From positions 17,364 through 81,363 of the forward strand of contig RHKY01000036.1 in assembly GCA_008363385.1 (NCBI GenBank): 64,000 nt of DNA, given 5' to 3'. The DNA is from Acidobacteriota bacterium (GTDB lineage Bacteria; Acidobacteriota; Thermoanaerobaculia; UBA5066). Made by a program: the position numbers and the translations under genes. The notes beneath the pieces were generated by a model. The model saw only the letters and a program-made list of their open reading frames with translations. It was not told the DNA's origin and ran no database searches. Each line of letters starts with the position of its first letter. Positions within the stretch are counted from its first letter, which is position 1. Shown in pieces: positions 57,439 through 64,000 of this stretch.

Positions 57439-58287
57439 CGTCCGCTCCTCCACCGCCTCCGACAGGGCGATCAGGACCGAGGCGGCCGAGGTGTTCCCGA
57501 GCCGGTCCAGGTCGACGAAGACGCGGCTCTCGGGCACGCCCAGGCTCCGGCCGACGGCGCGCAGGAGGTTCAGGTTCGCCTGGTGAAGGACGTAGAGGTC
57601 CACGTCGCCGGGCGCCACGCCGTTCCTGTCGAGGAGGTCGCGGACGGCCCCCGGCAGCTTGCGGCTGGCCTGCAGGATCACCGTCCGGCCGTCCATCGCG
57701 AGCGGGCCCGAGGCGTCCCGGAAAAGGGCGTCGGCGAAGGCGCCGTCCCCGCCCAGCCGGACGTCGAGGACCTCGAGGCCCCCGGCGCCTCTCGTCACGA
57801 CGGCCGCCCCCGCGCCGTCGCCGAACAGGATCGCCGTCTCGCGCGGGGGCGGCTCGCCGAGCGCCCCGGAGAGGACGTCGGCCCCGACGGCCAGGACGTT
57901 CCCGTACCGGGGCGAGAGGTCCACGGCGAGCGCCAGGGCGAAGAGCCCGCCGGCGGAGGCGAGCGGGACGTCGAAGGCGGGGATCCCCGGGGCGCCGAGG
58001 AGCCGTTGGAGCTCCGCCGAGACGCCAGGGAACCGGCGCGGGGCGCTCCCCGTCCCGACGACGATCGCTCCGAGGGCCGAGGGGGGGAGGCCCGCGGCCT
58101 CGAGCGCGCTCGAGGCGGCGCGGCGGGCCAGCTCGACCACGTCCTCGCCCGGGCCCGAGCGGCGGCGCTCGCGGATCCCGCAGGCGCCCAGGATCCACTC
58201 CTCGGTCACACCGAGAGACCGGGCGAGCTCGGCGTTGGCGACGACGCGGCCGGGGAGGGCGCGCCCGAGGCCGGCGACGCGGGCCAT
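57355..58287 (-). CDS. KAS III-like protein with Ser in place of catalytic Cys
   Basis: A 310-residue thiolase-fold protein of the FabH family. The fold is complete (VAGLGRALPGRVVANAELA, GVTEEWILGACGIRERR, GDGAGAAVV, GNTSAASVLIAL). Aligning with E. coli FabH (AFDVAAACAGF) puts Ser111 (AFDVPLASAGG) where the catalytic Cys should be, while His235 (VLHQANLN) and Asn265 remain. Such Ser variants (for example DpsC) act as acyltransferases or primers rather than standard KAS III. The ATG at 58287 follows the ACP gene by 8 nt, so the ACP is a likely partner. Whether it makes an acyl donor for the adjacent MBOAT is a hypothesis. Confidence 0.85.
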   Translation of the reverse strand: MARVAGLGRALPGRVVANAELARSLGVTEEWILGACGIRERRRSGPGEDVVELARRAASSALEAAGLPPSALGAIVVGTGSAPRRFPGVSAELQRLLGAPGIPAFDVPLASAGGLFALALAVDLSPRYGNVLAVGADVLSGALGEPPPRETAILFGDGAGAAVVTRGAGGLEVLDVRLGGDGAFADALFRDASGPLAMDGRTVILQASRKLPGAVRDLLDRNGVAPGDVDLYVLHQANLNLLRAVGRSLGVPESRVFVDLDRLGNTSAASVLIALSEAVEERTLPAGSLLVLGAFGAGFSWGAALLAVRG

Positions 58288-58295
58288 CTCCGTCC

Positions 58296-58547
58296 CTACC
58301 CAGCGGCGACGGAGCGGCGGGACTCGAAGTAGCGCTCGATCTTGCCCAGGGTCTCGAAACGGCGGGGAACGAGGTCCGCGTCGGGGACCTTCACGCCGAA
58401 GGCCGTCTCCAGTCGGGCGATCGCCTCCAGGAGGCCGAACGAGTCGAGGACGCCGGCCTCGAAGAGCGAGACCTCTTCGTCGTCGGGAAGCGGGGCCAGG
58501 GCCATGGGGGCGAGGGTCTGGCGGATGGTCTCCTGCGTGGGCGTCAT
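58296..58547 (-). CDS. Acyl carrier protein
   Basis: An 83-residue carrier protein. The phosphopantetheine site is Ser36 in FEAGVLDSFGLLEAI, a DSF variant of the usual DSL. Helix pattern and acidity suit an ACP rather than a peptidyl carrier, but no holo-ACP synthase or fatty-acid gene cluster is next to it. The ATG overlaps the helicase stop (ATGA), and the KAS III-like gene follows after 8 nt. A dedicated ACP for the variant ketosynthase, or a DltC-like donor for the MBOAT, is more likely than the housekeeping AcpP. Confidence 0.85.
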   Translation of the reverse strand: MTPTQETIRQTLAPMALAPLPDDEEVSLFEAGVLDSFGLLEAIARLETAFGVKVPDADLVPRRFETLGKIERYFESRRSVAAG

Positions 58548-61045
58548 CGCGGCTCGCGGGCCGGAAAACCGGCGCCGGATGGTAGCACCGGTGCGGTACC
58601 GGCCCCACCCTTCCCCGGGGGAGCCGCGGCGGCGAAGAAGCCCCGGACGGCGGGGCCGGCGTCCCGGACGGACAGCTCGTCCGTGGAGGACTCGTACCAG
58701 TCCCGGGGGAGGTACCGCCGGTAGGGGTTCATCAGGAAGCGCCGGCAGGCCAGGACGATGACGCCGCGGTCGGTCTCGGAGCGGATGACGCGGCCGGCGC
58801 TCTGGACGACCCGGGTCATCCCGGGGACGACGTAGGCGTACTCGAACCCCTTCTCGAAGCGCTCCTCGAAGTAGAGCCTCATCCGCTCCTGCTCGAACCG
58901 CACCTGGGGGAGGGCGGGGGAGACGACGACGACGCCCGCGAGCATCTCGCCCGGGTAGTCGACCCCCTCGGCGAACGCCCCGCCCGAGACGGCGAAGAGG
59001 AGGACGGGCAGGCCCCGGTCCTTCAGGGCCGAGAGCGCCGCGTGCCGCTCCAGCTCGGTGGCCCGGTCGGAGGGGCGGAGCACGCGCCGGTCCGGGAGGT
59101 GAGGCATCCGGGCCAGCACCTCGTCGAGGAACCGGTACGAGGGAAACAGGGCCAGGAGGTTCCCGGGGCAGGCCTCGGCCACGTCGGCCACGAGCCGTGC
59201 CAGGGCCGGGACGCTCGAGGAGCGGGCGGAGTAGCGCGTGTCGACGCCGGAGGCGATGGCCACCAGCCGGTTCTCGCGCGGGAAGGGGGACGGGATCCTG
59301 AGGACGGCCGTCCGGTCGGGGTCGAGGCCGAGGAGGTCCCGGTAGAACTCCGGCGGCGAGAGCGTCGCCGACATCCCGACGACGGCGGCCGCGCCGGCGA
59401 AGACGGGCGCCAGCTGGCGGGACGGGTCCTTGCACAGGATCGACAGCCGCGACCCGGACGGGAGGCGCGAGGCCAGGACGTCGAACGCGGGGTCGAGCCT
59501 TCCCCCCGGCGAGGCGAGGCGGGCGACGTCGTGGAAGCGGGCGAAGAGGAAGTAGAGGCCGACGACGGGGTCGTCCGGGACCCTCTCGCCCCCCTCCCGC
59601 AGCGCGGCGAGGTGGCGGACGAGCAGCGCCTCCATCCCCAGCCGGACGTCGTCGAGCCGGTCCAGGTCGAGCGAGACGAGGGCCGTCCCGTCCGCCGACT
59701 CCGGGTCGACCTCCGAGGCGGCCTCCCGGACCAGCTCCCGGAGGACGCCGATCGCCTCCGACGCGTCGGAGAGGGTCGGTCCCGCGACGAGCCCGAGGCG
59801 GGCCGCCAGGGCGTCCAGCTCGGCCTCCGAGACCTCGGGCGAGTAGTAGCCGCGCGCCCGGTCCACCAGGTTGTGGACCTCGTCCACGAGGAGGAGCGCC
59901 CCGGCGAGCCCCTCCGGGTCCCGCAGGGTGGCGAGCGACACGACGGGGTCGAAGGCGTAGTTGTAGTCGCCGACGACCACGTCGGCGGCGTCGGCCAGCT
60001 CCAGGGAGACCTCGAACGGGCAGACCTCCTCCCGCCGCGACGCCTCGAAGACGGTGTCCGGCTCCAGGAGGAGCTCGGAGGAGAGGAGCTGGTCGAGGAG
60101 CCCCGAGGCCTCCAGCTTGGCCCCGTACTCGCGCGCGTAGGGGCAGTGCTCCTCGTGGCAGAGGACGACGTGGTTGGCGCACATCCGCTCCTTGGCCCGG
60201 AGGCGGACGACGCGGTACGTCGCCCCGCCCACGGCCGAGAGCGTCCGGGTCAGGATCTCCTGCTGCGTCGTCTTGGCGGTCAGGAGGAAGAGCTTGCGGC
60301 CCCGCGACAGGGCGTCCTTCAGGAGGGGCACGAGAGCCGCCGCCGTCTTCCCGATCCCGGTGGGGGCCTCGACGAGGAGGTGCTCGCCCTGCCGGGCCGC
60401 GCGCTCCACCGCCGCCGAGATCTCGCGCTGGCCCGGACGGACGGAAGGGAAGGGGAACGAGAGCGCCTCGGCCTCCGCCGCCTTGGCCTCGGCCAGCGCG
60501 CGCCCCGCGCGGACCTCCTCGACGAGGTCGCGCACCCGTTCGACGAGGTCCGCGAGCGCTGCGTCGCGGTCGAGCTCGACCGGCGTGACGCGGGTCGCGG
60601 CGGTCTCGATGTCGGCCAGGACGAGGCGGCCCCGGACCTCGACGCCCTCCGTCTCGGCCACGGCGAGGAGGTACCAGGAGAGCTGGAGCCGGAACCGCTC
60701 GAGCCGGGGCGAGCCGGTCAGGCGCGGCAGCTCCTCGGCGAAGTGGAGCGACTTCACCTCGTCGACGACGACGCGCCGCTCCTCGTCCACGAACCGGCCG
60801 TCCACGCGCCCCTCCAGCGTGGCCGTGAAGTCGTCGACCGGGAAGGTGAACCGGACCCCTCTCTCGGCCTCGTACCCGGCGATCCCCGCCAGCGCGTCGG
60901 CGACCACGCGGCGGTGGACGGCCTGGCCGATCCAGAGCCGCTCCTCCCGTCCGCGGTCGTACCCGATCCTCCGGAAGGCGCCGGCCAGGAGGACGGCCGG
61001 GCTGACGGTCACCGTCCGCCGGTCGAGGTCGATCCGGAGCGCCAC
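58544..61045 (-). CDS. RecB-like nuclease fused to XPD/DinG-type helicase
   Basis: An 833-residue fusion. The N-terminal part (about 1-190) looks like a PD-(D/E)XK nuclease: GRVDGRFVDEERRVVVDEVKS supplies D and ExK, and QLSWYLLAVAETEGVEV the following helix. The helicase (about 200-800) has Walker A EAPTGIGKT, the Walker B box LLVDEVHNLV (DEVH), four FeS-cluster cysteines (CANHVVLCHEEHC, then EEVCPF) and motif VI QSAGRVIRSETDRG. This matches XPD/DinG 5'-3' DNA helicases, with a Cas4/RecB-type nuclease added, as in repair-type fusions. GTG start 6 nt after TAGAAT. Its stop overlaps the ACP start. Confidence 0.85.
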   Translation of the reverse strand: MALRIDLDRRTVTVSPAVLLAGAFRRIGYDRGREERLWIGQAVHRRVVADALAGIAGYEAERGVRFTFPVDDFTATLEGRVDGRFVDEERRVVVDEVKSLHFAEELPRLTGSPRLERFRLQLSWYLLAVAETEGVEVRGRLVLADIETAATRVTPVELDRDAALADLVERVRDLVEEVRAGRALAEAKAAEAEALSFPFPSVRPGQREISAAVERAARQGEHLLVEAPTGIGKTAAALVPLLKDALSRGRKLFLLTAKTTQQEILTRTLSAVGGATYRVVRLRAKERMCANHVVLCHEEHCPYAREYGAKLEASGLLDQLLSSELLLEPDTVFEASRREEVCPFEVSLELADAADVVVGDYNYAFDPVVSLATLRDPEGLAGALLLVDEVHNLVDRARGYYSPEVSEAELDALAARLGLVAGPTLSDASEAIGVLRELVREAASEVDPESADGTALVSLDLDRLDDVRLGMEALLVRHLAALREGGERVPDDPVVGLYFLFARFHDVARLASPGGRLDPAFDVLASRLPSGSRLSILCKDPSRQLAPVFAGAAAVVGMSATLSPPEFYRDLLGLDPDRTAVLRIPSPFPRENRLVAIASGVDTRYSARSSSVPALARLVADVAEACPGNLLALFPSYRFLDEVLARMPHLPDRRVLRPSDRATELERHAALSALKDRGLPVLLFAVSGGAFAEGVDYPGEMLAGVVVVSPALPQVRFEQERMRLYFEERFEKGFEYAYVVPGMTRVVQSAGRVIRSETDRGVIVLACRRFLMNPYRRYLPRDWYESSTDELSVRDAGPAVRGFFAAAAPPGKGGAGTAPVLPSGAGFPAREPR

Positions 61046-61051
61046 GTGGGC

Positions 61052-61057
61052 ATTCTA
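61052..61057 (-). promoter_or_regulatory. -10-like TAGAAT close to the nuclease-helicase start
   Basis: On the minus strand TAGAAT ends 6 nt before the GTG at 61045, with no ribosome binding site. The helicase-ACP-ketosynthase operon probably starts here on a leaderless mRNA. Confidence 0.5.
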
Positions 61058-61069
61058 GGTTCCAGGAGG

Positions 61070-61075
61070 TAAAAT
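61070..61075 (+). promoter_or_regulatory. -10-like TAAAAT before the PBP4-type gene
   Basis: TAAAAT ends 15 nt before the GTG at 61091. The sequence also contains GGAGGT followed after 3 nt by an ATG opening a 6-codon frame whose TGA overlaps the GTG; see findings for the alternative reading. Confidence 0.35.
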
Positions 61076-61090
61076 GCTTCGATTCGGGTC

Positions 61091-62599
61091 GTGAGAGCGT
61101 TCCGCCTCCTCCTCGCCGTCGCGCTCGGGCTGGTCCTCGGCCTGCCGTCGGCCGCGTCCGCGGCCGGCAAGAAGAAGCCGAAACGCACGAGCCGGCCCGC
61201 CGCGGCGGGGAACCTCTCGCTCGAGACGCGCCTGGCCGCGATGGCGGCCCGGCCCCCGGTGAGAAAGCGGGAGTTCGCCGTCGCGGTCCAGCGGCTCGGC
61301 GACGAGAGCCCGCTCCTCCTCGTCAACGCGCAGACGCCTCTCATCCTCGCCTCGACGGCGAAGCTCTTCACCTCGGCGGCCGCGCTCGACCGCCTCGGGC
61401 CGGAGTACCGGTTCCGGACGCGCCTCTACGTCGACCAGGAGATCGGGGCGGACGGGGTCCTGCGCGGGCCGCTCGTCGTGGCCGGCGGCGGAGACCCGGC
61501 CATCTCCGGGCGGCTCTACGACGACGACCCGCTGGCGGTCTTCCGGCCCTGGGCCCAGTCGCTGGCGGCGCGCGGCGTCCGCGAGGTCCCGGACGGGCTC
61601 CTCCTCGACACCTCCTTCTTCGACGACGTCCGGGTCCACCCCGACTGGCCGGCGGCGCAGGAGCAGTACTGGTGGCAGGCGCCGGTCTCGGCGCTCTCGT
61701 ACAACGACAACATCGTCCTCGTGCGGGCCACCGGCGGCTACCGGCCGGGGGCCTCGGCGGTCCTCGGCTTCTACCCGGCGGGCCCGCCGCTGATGTCGCT
61801 GATCGGCCGCGTCGTCACCGCCCGGACCCGCGCGGCCCGGGTCGGCGTGAAGCGGGAGGCGGGCAGCCGAACCGTCGTCGCGTCGGGGATCGTCGGCCGC
61901 CAGCGGACCTGGAGCGGCGACATCACGGTCCCGGACCCCCCCCTCTACTTCGCCGCGGCGCTCTCGCAGGTCCTCCGCGAGGCGGGCATCCGGCTCGGGG
62001 ACGAGATCCGGGTCCGGACCGAGCCCTCGCCCTCGGGCCGCCCCGGGAGGACGCTCGTCCACGTCCACGAGACGCCGATCCTCCCCGTCCTGTCGGTCTG
62101 CAACAAGCGCTCGCACTCCTTCTTCGCCGAGCAGACCCTGAAGACCCTCGGGGCCGAGAAGCGCGGCCGCGGAACCTGGGAGAACGGCCTGGCGGAGGTC
62201 TCCGCGTTCCTCGCGTCCCTCGGGCTGGACCCCTCCCGCTACCAGCTCGCGGACGGGTCCGGGAGGTCCCGAGGGAACCTGGCGTCCGCCGAGGACTACC
62301 TCCGGTTCCTCGAGGTCCTCGCGACGAGGTGGGACGGCTTCCCGATGTTCGACACCACCCTCGCGGTGACGGGGGACGTCGAGGGGTCCCTCCGGCACCG
62401 GATGCTCGGCCGGTACACGCGCTACCGGGTGCACGCCAAGACGGGGAACATCGCGGGCGTCGTCACCCTCTGCGGGTACGTGACGGCGCAGAGCGGGCGC
62501 CGGTACGCCTTCGCGATCCTGATCAACGGCGGCGTCTCGGACGCACGGGGCCACGCCTGGCAGGACCGGTTCGTCACCGAGCTCGCCCGCTTCGGCTGA
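61091..62599 (+). CDS. PBP4/DacB-type D-alanyl-D-alanine peptidase, altered SxN motif
   Basis: A 502-residue exported peptidase-S13 protein that trims or cleaves peptidoglycan peptides. A signal peptide (FRLLLAVALGLVLGLPSAASA) is followed by a basic linker. The SxxK motif is S88-T-A-K91 and KTG is K450-T-G (HAKTGN). The SxN motif, expected as SDN in KRSDNxxAE, reads S341-H-S343, so Asn is replaced by Ser. The surrounding helix (FFAEQTLKTLG) aligns without gaps. Activity may be altered. The start is GTG; the divergent helicase gene is 45 nt away. The next gene begins directly after its stop. Confidence 0.88.
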   Translation: MRAFRLLLAVALGLVLGLPSAASAAGKKKPKRTSRPAAAGNLSLETRLAAMAARPPVRKREFAVAVQRLGDESPLLLVNAQTPLILASTAKLFTSAAALDRLGPEYRFRTRLYVDQEIGADGVLRGPLVVAGGGDPAISGRLYDDDPLAVFRPWAQSLAARGVREVPDGLLLDTSFFDDVRVHPDWPAAQEQYWWQAPVSALSYNDNIVLVRATGGYRPGASAVLGFYPAGPPLMSLIGRVVTARTRAARVGVKREAGSRTVVASGIVGRQRTWSGDITVPDPPLYFAAALSQVLREAGIRLGDEIRVRTEPSPSGRPGRTLVHVHETPILPVLSVCNKRSHSFFAEQTLKTLGAEKRGRGTWENGLAEVSAFLASLGLDPSRYQLADGSGRSRGNLASAEDYLRFLEVLATRWDGFPMFDTTLAVTGDVEGSLRHRMLGRYTRYRVHAKTGNIAGVVTLCGYVTAQSGRRYAFAILINGGVSDARGHAWQDRFVTELARFG

Positions 62600-63841
62600 A
62601 TGGACTACCGCGCCCTCCTGAAGAACGTCGAGAGGACGCTCGAGGCGATCGAGCGCAGCGAGGACACGCTCTCGACGGTCGTCAACGTGGCCGAGGCCGT
62701 CGTCCGGAACTTCCGCAACGAGCTCGGGATCGTCGGCGGGCGCCTCTACGTGAAGTCCGAGGAAGGGTACGTCCTGGAGCGGGGCTTCGGCCGCTCGAAG
62801 AAGGCGCCGGTCGGGCTCGCCGTGCCGGCCGCCTACGCGCCCCTCCGGCGCGCCGAGGAGGACGGCCTCGTCCTGACCGACCTCTCCGACCCTTCCGTCG
62901 ACCGGGAGCTCGAGGGAAGGCTCGGCGTCACCCGCTTCGCGGCCGTCTCGTTCGGCGAGGCCCGGTACCTCCTCTCGTTCGACGTCCACCCCCGCGTCCG
63001 GGGGGAGGACCTGCTGCTGTCGCTGGGGATCATCCGGACCGTCCTCGACTCGAAGGTGAGGACCGAGCGCCTGGAGGGGATGATCAACGACGCCCGGCGG
63101 ATCCAGCAGTCGATCCTGCCGAAGTCGGTCCCCGACGTCGCCGACTACGACGTCTGGGCGATCACGAGCCCGGCCGAGCTCGTGGGCGGAGACTTCTACG
63201 ACTTCCTCCCGCTCAGCCCGACGAGCTTCGGCGCGGCGGTCGCCGACGCCTCGGGGCACGGCCTCCTGGCGGCGCTCCTCGTCCGGGACGTCTACGTCGG
63301 CCTGAGGATGGGGATCGGCGGCGACCTGAAGATCACGCGCGCCATCGAGCGCCTGAACCGGATCCTCAACAAGAGCCGCCTCACCACGAAGTTCGTCTCG
63401 CTCTTCTACGGCGAGTTCGAGGCCGACGGCGAGCTGATCTACGTCAACGCCGGCCACCAGCCGCCGCTCCTCTACCGCGCGGCCTCCCGGCGCTTCGAGG
63501 AGCTGCCGTCCACCGGCATGGTCCTCGGCCCGTCGCCGACGGCCGTCTACGGCCGCAGGTCCATCGCCCTCCTGCCCGGGGACGTCCTCGTCCTCCTGAC
63601 CGACGGGATCCTGGAGGCGACCGACAGGAAGGGGCGCGAGTTCGGCCCGCAACGGACCCGCCAGATCGTGTCGCGGCTCGGGCGCCGTCCCGCCCGCGAG
63701 ATCGCCGAGAGCCTCCTGGCCGCGGTGAGGGACTGGAGCGCGGGCAAGCCCCCCGAGGACGACCGCACCATCGTCGTCATCCGCCGCTCCCCGCCGCGCC
63801 CCGTTCTCCCCGCGGCGCCTCCGCCCCCGCCGGTCTCCTGA
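62600..63841 (+). CDS. SpoIIE-type PP2C serine phosphatase with GAF-like sensor
   Basis: A 413-residue signalling protein: an N-terminal GAF-like region (about 10-155), a short helical linker (INDARRIQQSILPKSVPDVADYD) and a PP2C/SpoIIE phosphatase domain (about 170-395). Metal motifs are GGDFYDFLPL, VADASGHGLLAALLV, NAGHQPPLLY, LTDGILEATD and DDRTIVV. Such phosphatases usually dephosphorylate an anti-anti-sigma (STAS) protein, but no STAS or anti-sigma gene is in the window. Its ATG follows the PBP4-type stop without a gap (TGAATG). A Pro-rich tail ends the protein. Confidence 0.9.
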   Translation: MDYRALLKNVERTLEAIERSEDTLSTVVNVAEAVVRNFRNELGIVGGRLYVKSEEGYVLERGFGRSKKAPVGLAVPAAYAPLRRAEEDGLVLTDLSDPSVDRELEGRLGVTRFAAVSFGEARYLLSFDVHPRVRGEDLLLSLGIIRTVLDSKVRTERLEGMINDARRIQQSILPKSVPDVADYDVWAITSPAELVGGDFYDFLPLSPTSFGAAVADASGHGLLAALLVRDVYVGLRMGIGGDLKITRAIERLNRILNKSRLTTKFVSLFYGEFEADGELIYVNAGHQPPLLYRAASRRFEELPSTGMVLGPSPTAVYGRRSIALLPGDVLVLLTDGILEATDRKGREFGPQRTRQIVSRLGRRPAREIAESLLAAVRDWSAGKPPEDDRTIVVIRRSPPRPVLPAAPPPPPVS

Positions 63842-63904
63842 CGCGCGCGTCCACCGCGGACGGGGGTCATCGAGCAGCCGGGCAGGTCGAGCCCGCCGGG
63901 AGGG

Positions 63905-63954
63905 TTCGGGGGAACCCGGCGACCAGCCGCGTCAGCGGCGGGGGTTCCCCCGAA
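63905..63954. repeat. Perfect 13-bp inverted repeat near the window end
   Basis: TTCGGGGGAACCC (63905-63917) and GGGTTCCCCCGAA (63942-63954) pair perfectly; the 24-nt loop contains its own GCCGC-GTCA-GCGGC hairpin. It sits 64 nt after the phosphatase gene and is followed by five A, so on the minus strand it would be preceded by a T-run. It is possibly a terminator for the phosphatase unit. Otherwise I see nothing recognisable from 63842 to 64000. Confidence 0.55.
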
Positions 63955-64000
63955 AAAGGAGCGACGATCGTTGGGGGAGGGGTTCGGGGAGGCCCGACGT

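Overview
The window is very GC-rich chromosomal DNA, with codon third positions almost always G or C. It comes from a diderm (Gram-negative) bacterium, shown by a BamA-family protein, TamB, the SGNH/MBOAT envelope cluster and PBP4. The gene complement and synteny would fit a high-GC Acidobacteriota such as a Thermoanaerobaculia- or Vicinamibacteria-like lineage. That placement is an inference: there is no rRNA here to anchor it. I see no prophage, insertion sequence or CRISPR array. Genes are packed tightly, and many neighbours overlap by 4 nt in an NTGA arrangement, most often GTGA.

Layout. 1-4092 (-): a sucrose operon (fructokinase, sucrose-phosphate synthase, sucrose synthase; the last is cut by the window edge). 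4319-9595 (+): cation/proton antiporter, MarR regulator, GT39-type membrane glycosyltransferase, DUF932 protein. 9635-11766 (+): NtrC-type sigma-54 activator overlapping pyrE. 11732-13677 (-): polyprenol-type GT2 and flippase-like membrane protein. 13748-15495: hotdog protein (+), then SbtA/SbtB bicarbonate transporter with its PII-like partner (-). 15842-16077 (+): two tRNA-Val genes. 16148-26122 (+): the translation/division block thrS-infC(AUU start)-rpmI-rplT-pheS-pheT-zapB-like-zapA-[6S RNA candidate]-rny-ymdB-like. 26184-30679 (+): Trm112-like, O-antigen ligase-like, FAD oxidoreductase, xseA-xseB. 30676-38160 (+): isoprenoid and partner genes ispA-dxs, then a tandem zinc alcohol dehydrogenase pair, tlyA and nadK, with one secreted IPT-domain gene on the other strand. 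38226-44986 (+): TamB and a BamA-family protein. 45018-47643 (+): an uncharacterised helical protein and ribBA. 47627-47842: a three-way-junction palindrome and a run of 19 G. 47843-51232: GT2 (-) and the molybdenum cofactor genes mobA-moaC-moaA-mogA (+). 51539-57438 (+): an envelope acylation cluster (lytic transglycosylase-like, two SGNH hydrolases, MBOAT acyltransferase, third SGNH). 57355-61045 (-): nuclease-helicase fusion, acyl carrier protein, and a ketosynthase III-like protein with serine in place of the active-site cysteine. 61091-63841 (+): PBP4-type peptidase with an altered SxN motif and a SpoIIE-type phosphatase.

Two themes stand out. First, transcription architecture: more than a dozen genes that are not operon-internal have a TANNNT -10-like hexamer only 6-9 nt before the start codon and no Shine-Dalgarno sequence. 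This points to widespread leaderless mRNAs, while infC, thrS, rny and the lytic transglycosylase have clear ribosome binding sites. Second, envelope chemistry: an MBOAT with three SGNH proteins and a murein-type lytic enzyme sits next to an ACP and a Ser-type KAS III homologue. This resembles, in parts list only, PatA/PatB/Ape1 peptidoglycan O-acetylation or the Dlt carrier-protein/MBOAT/SGNH system, and it is my best candidate for an undescribed acylation pathway.
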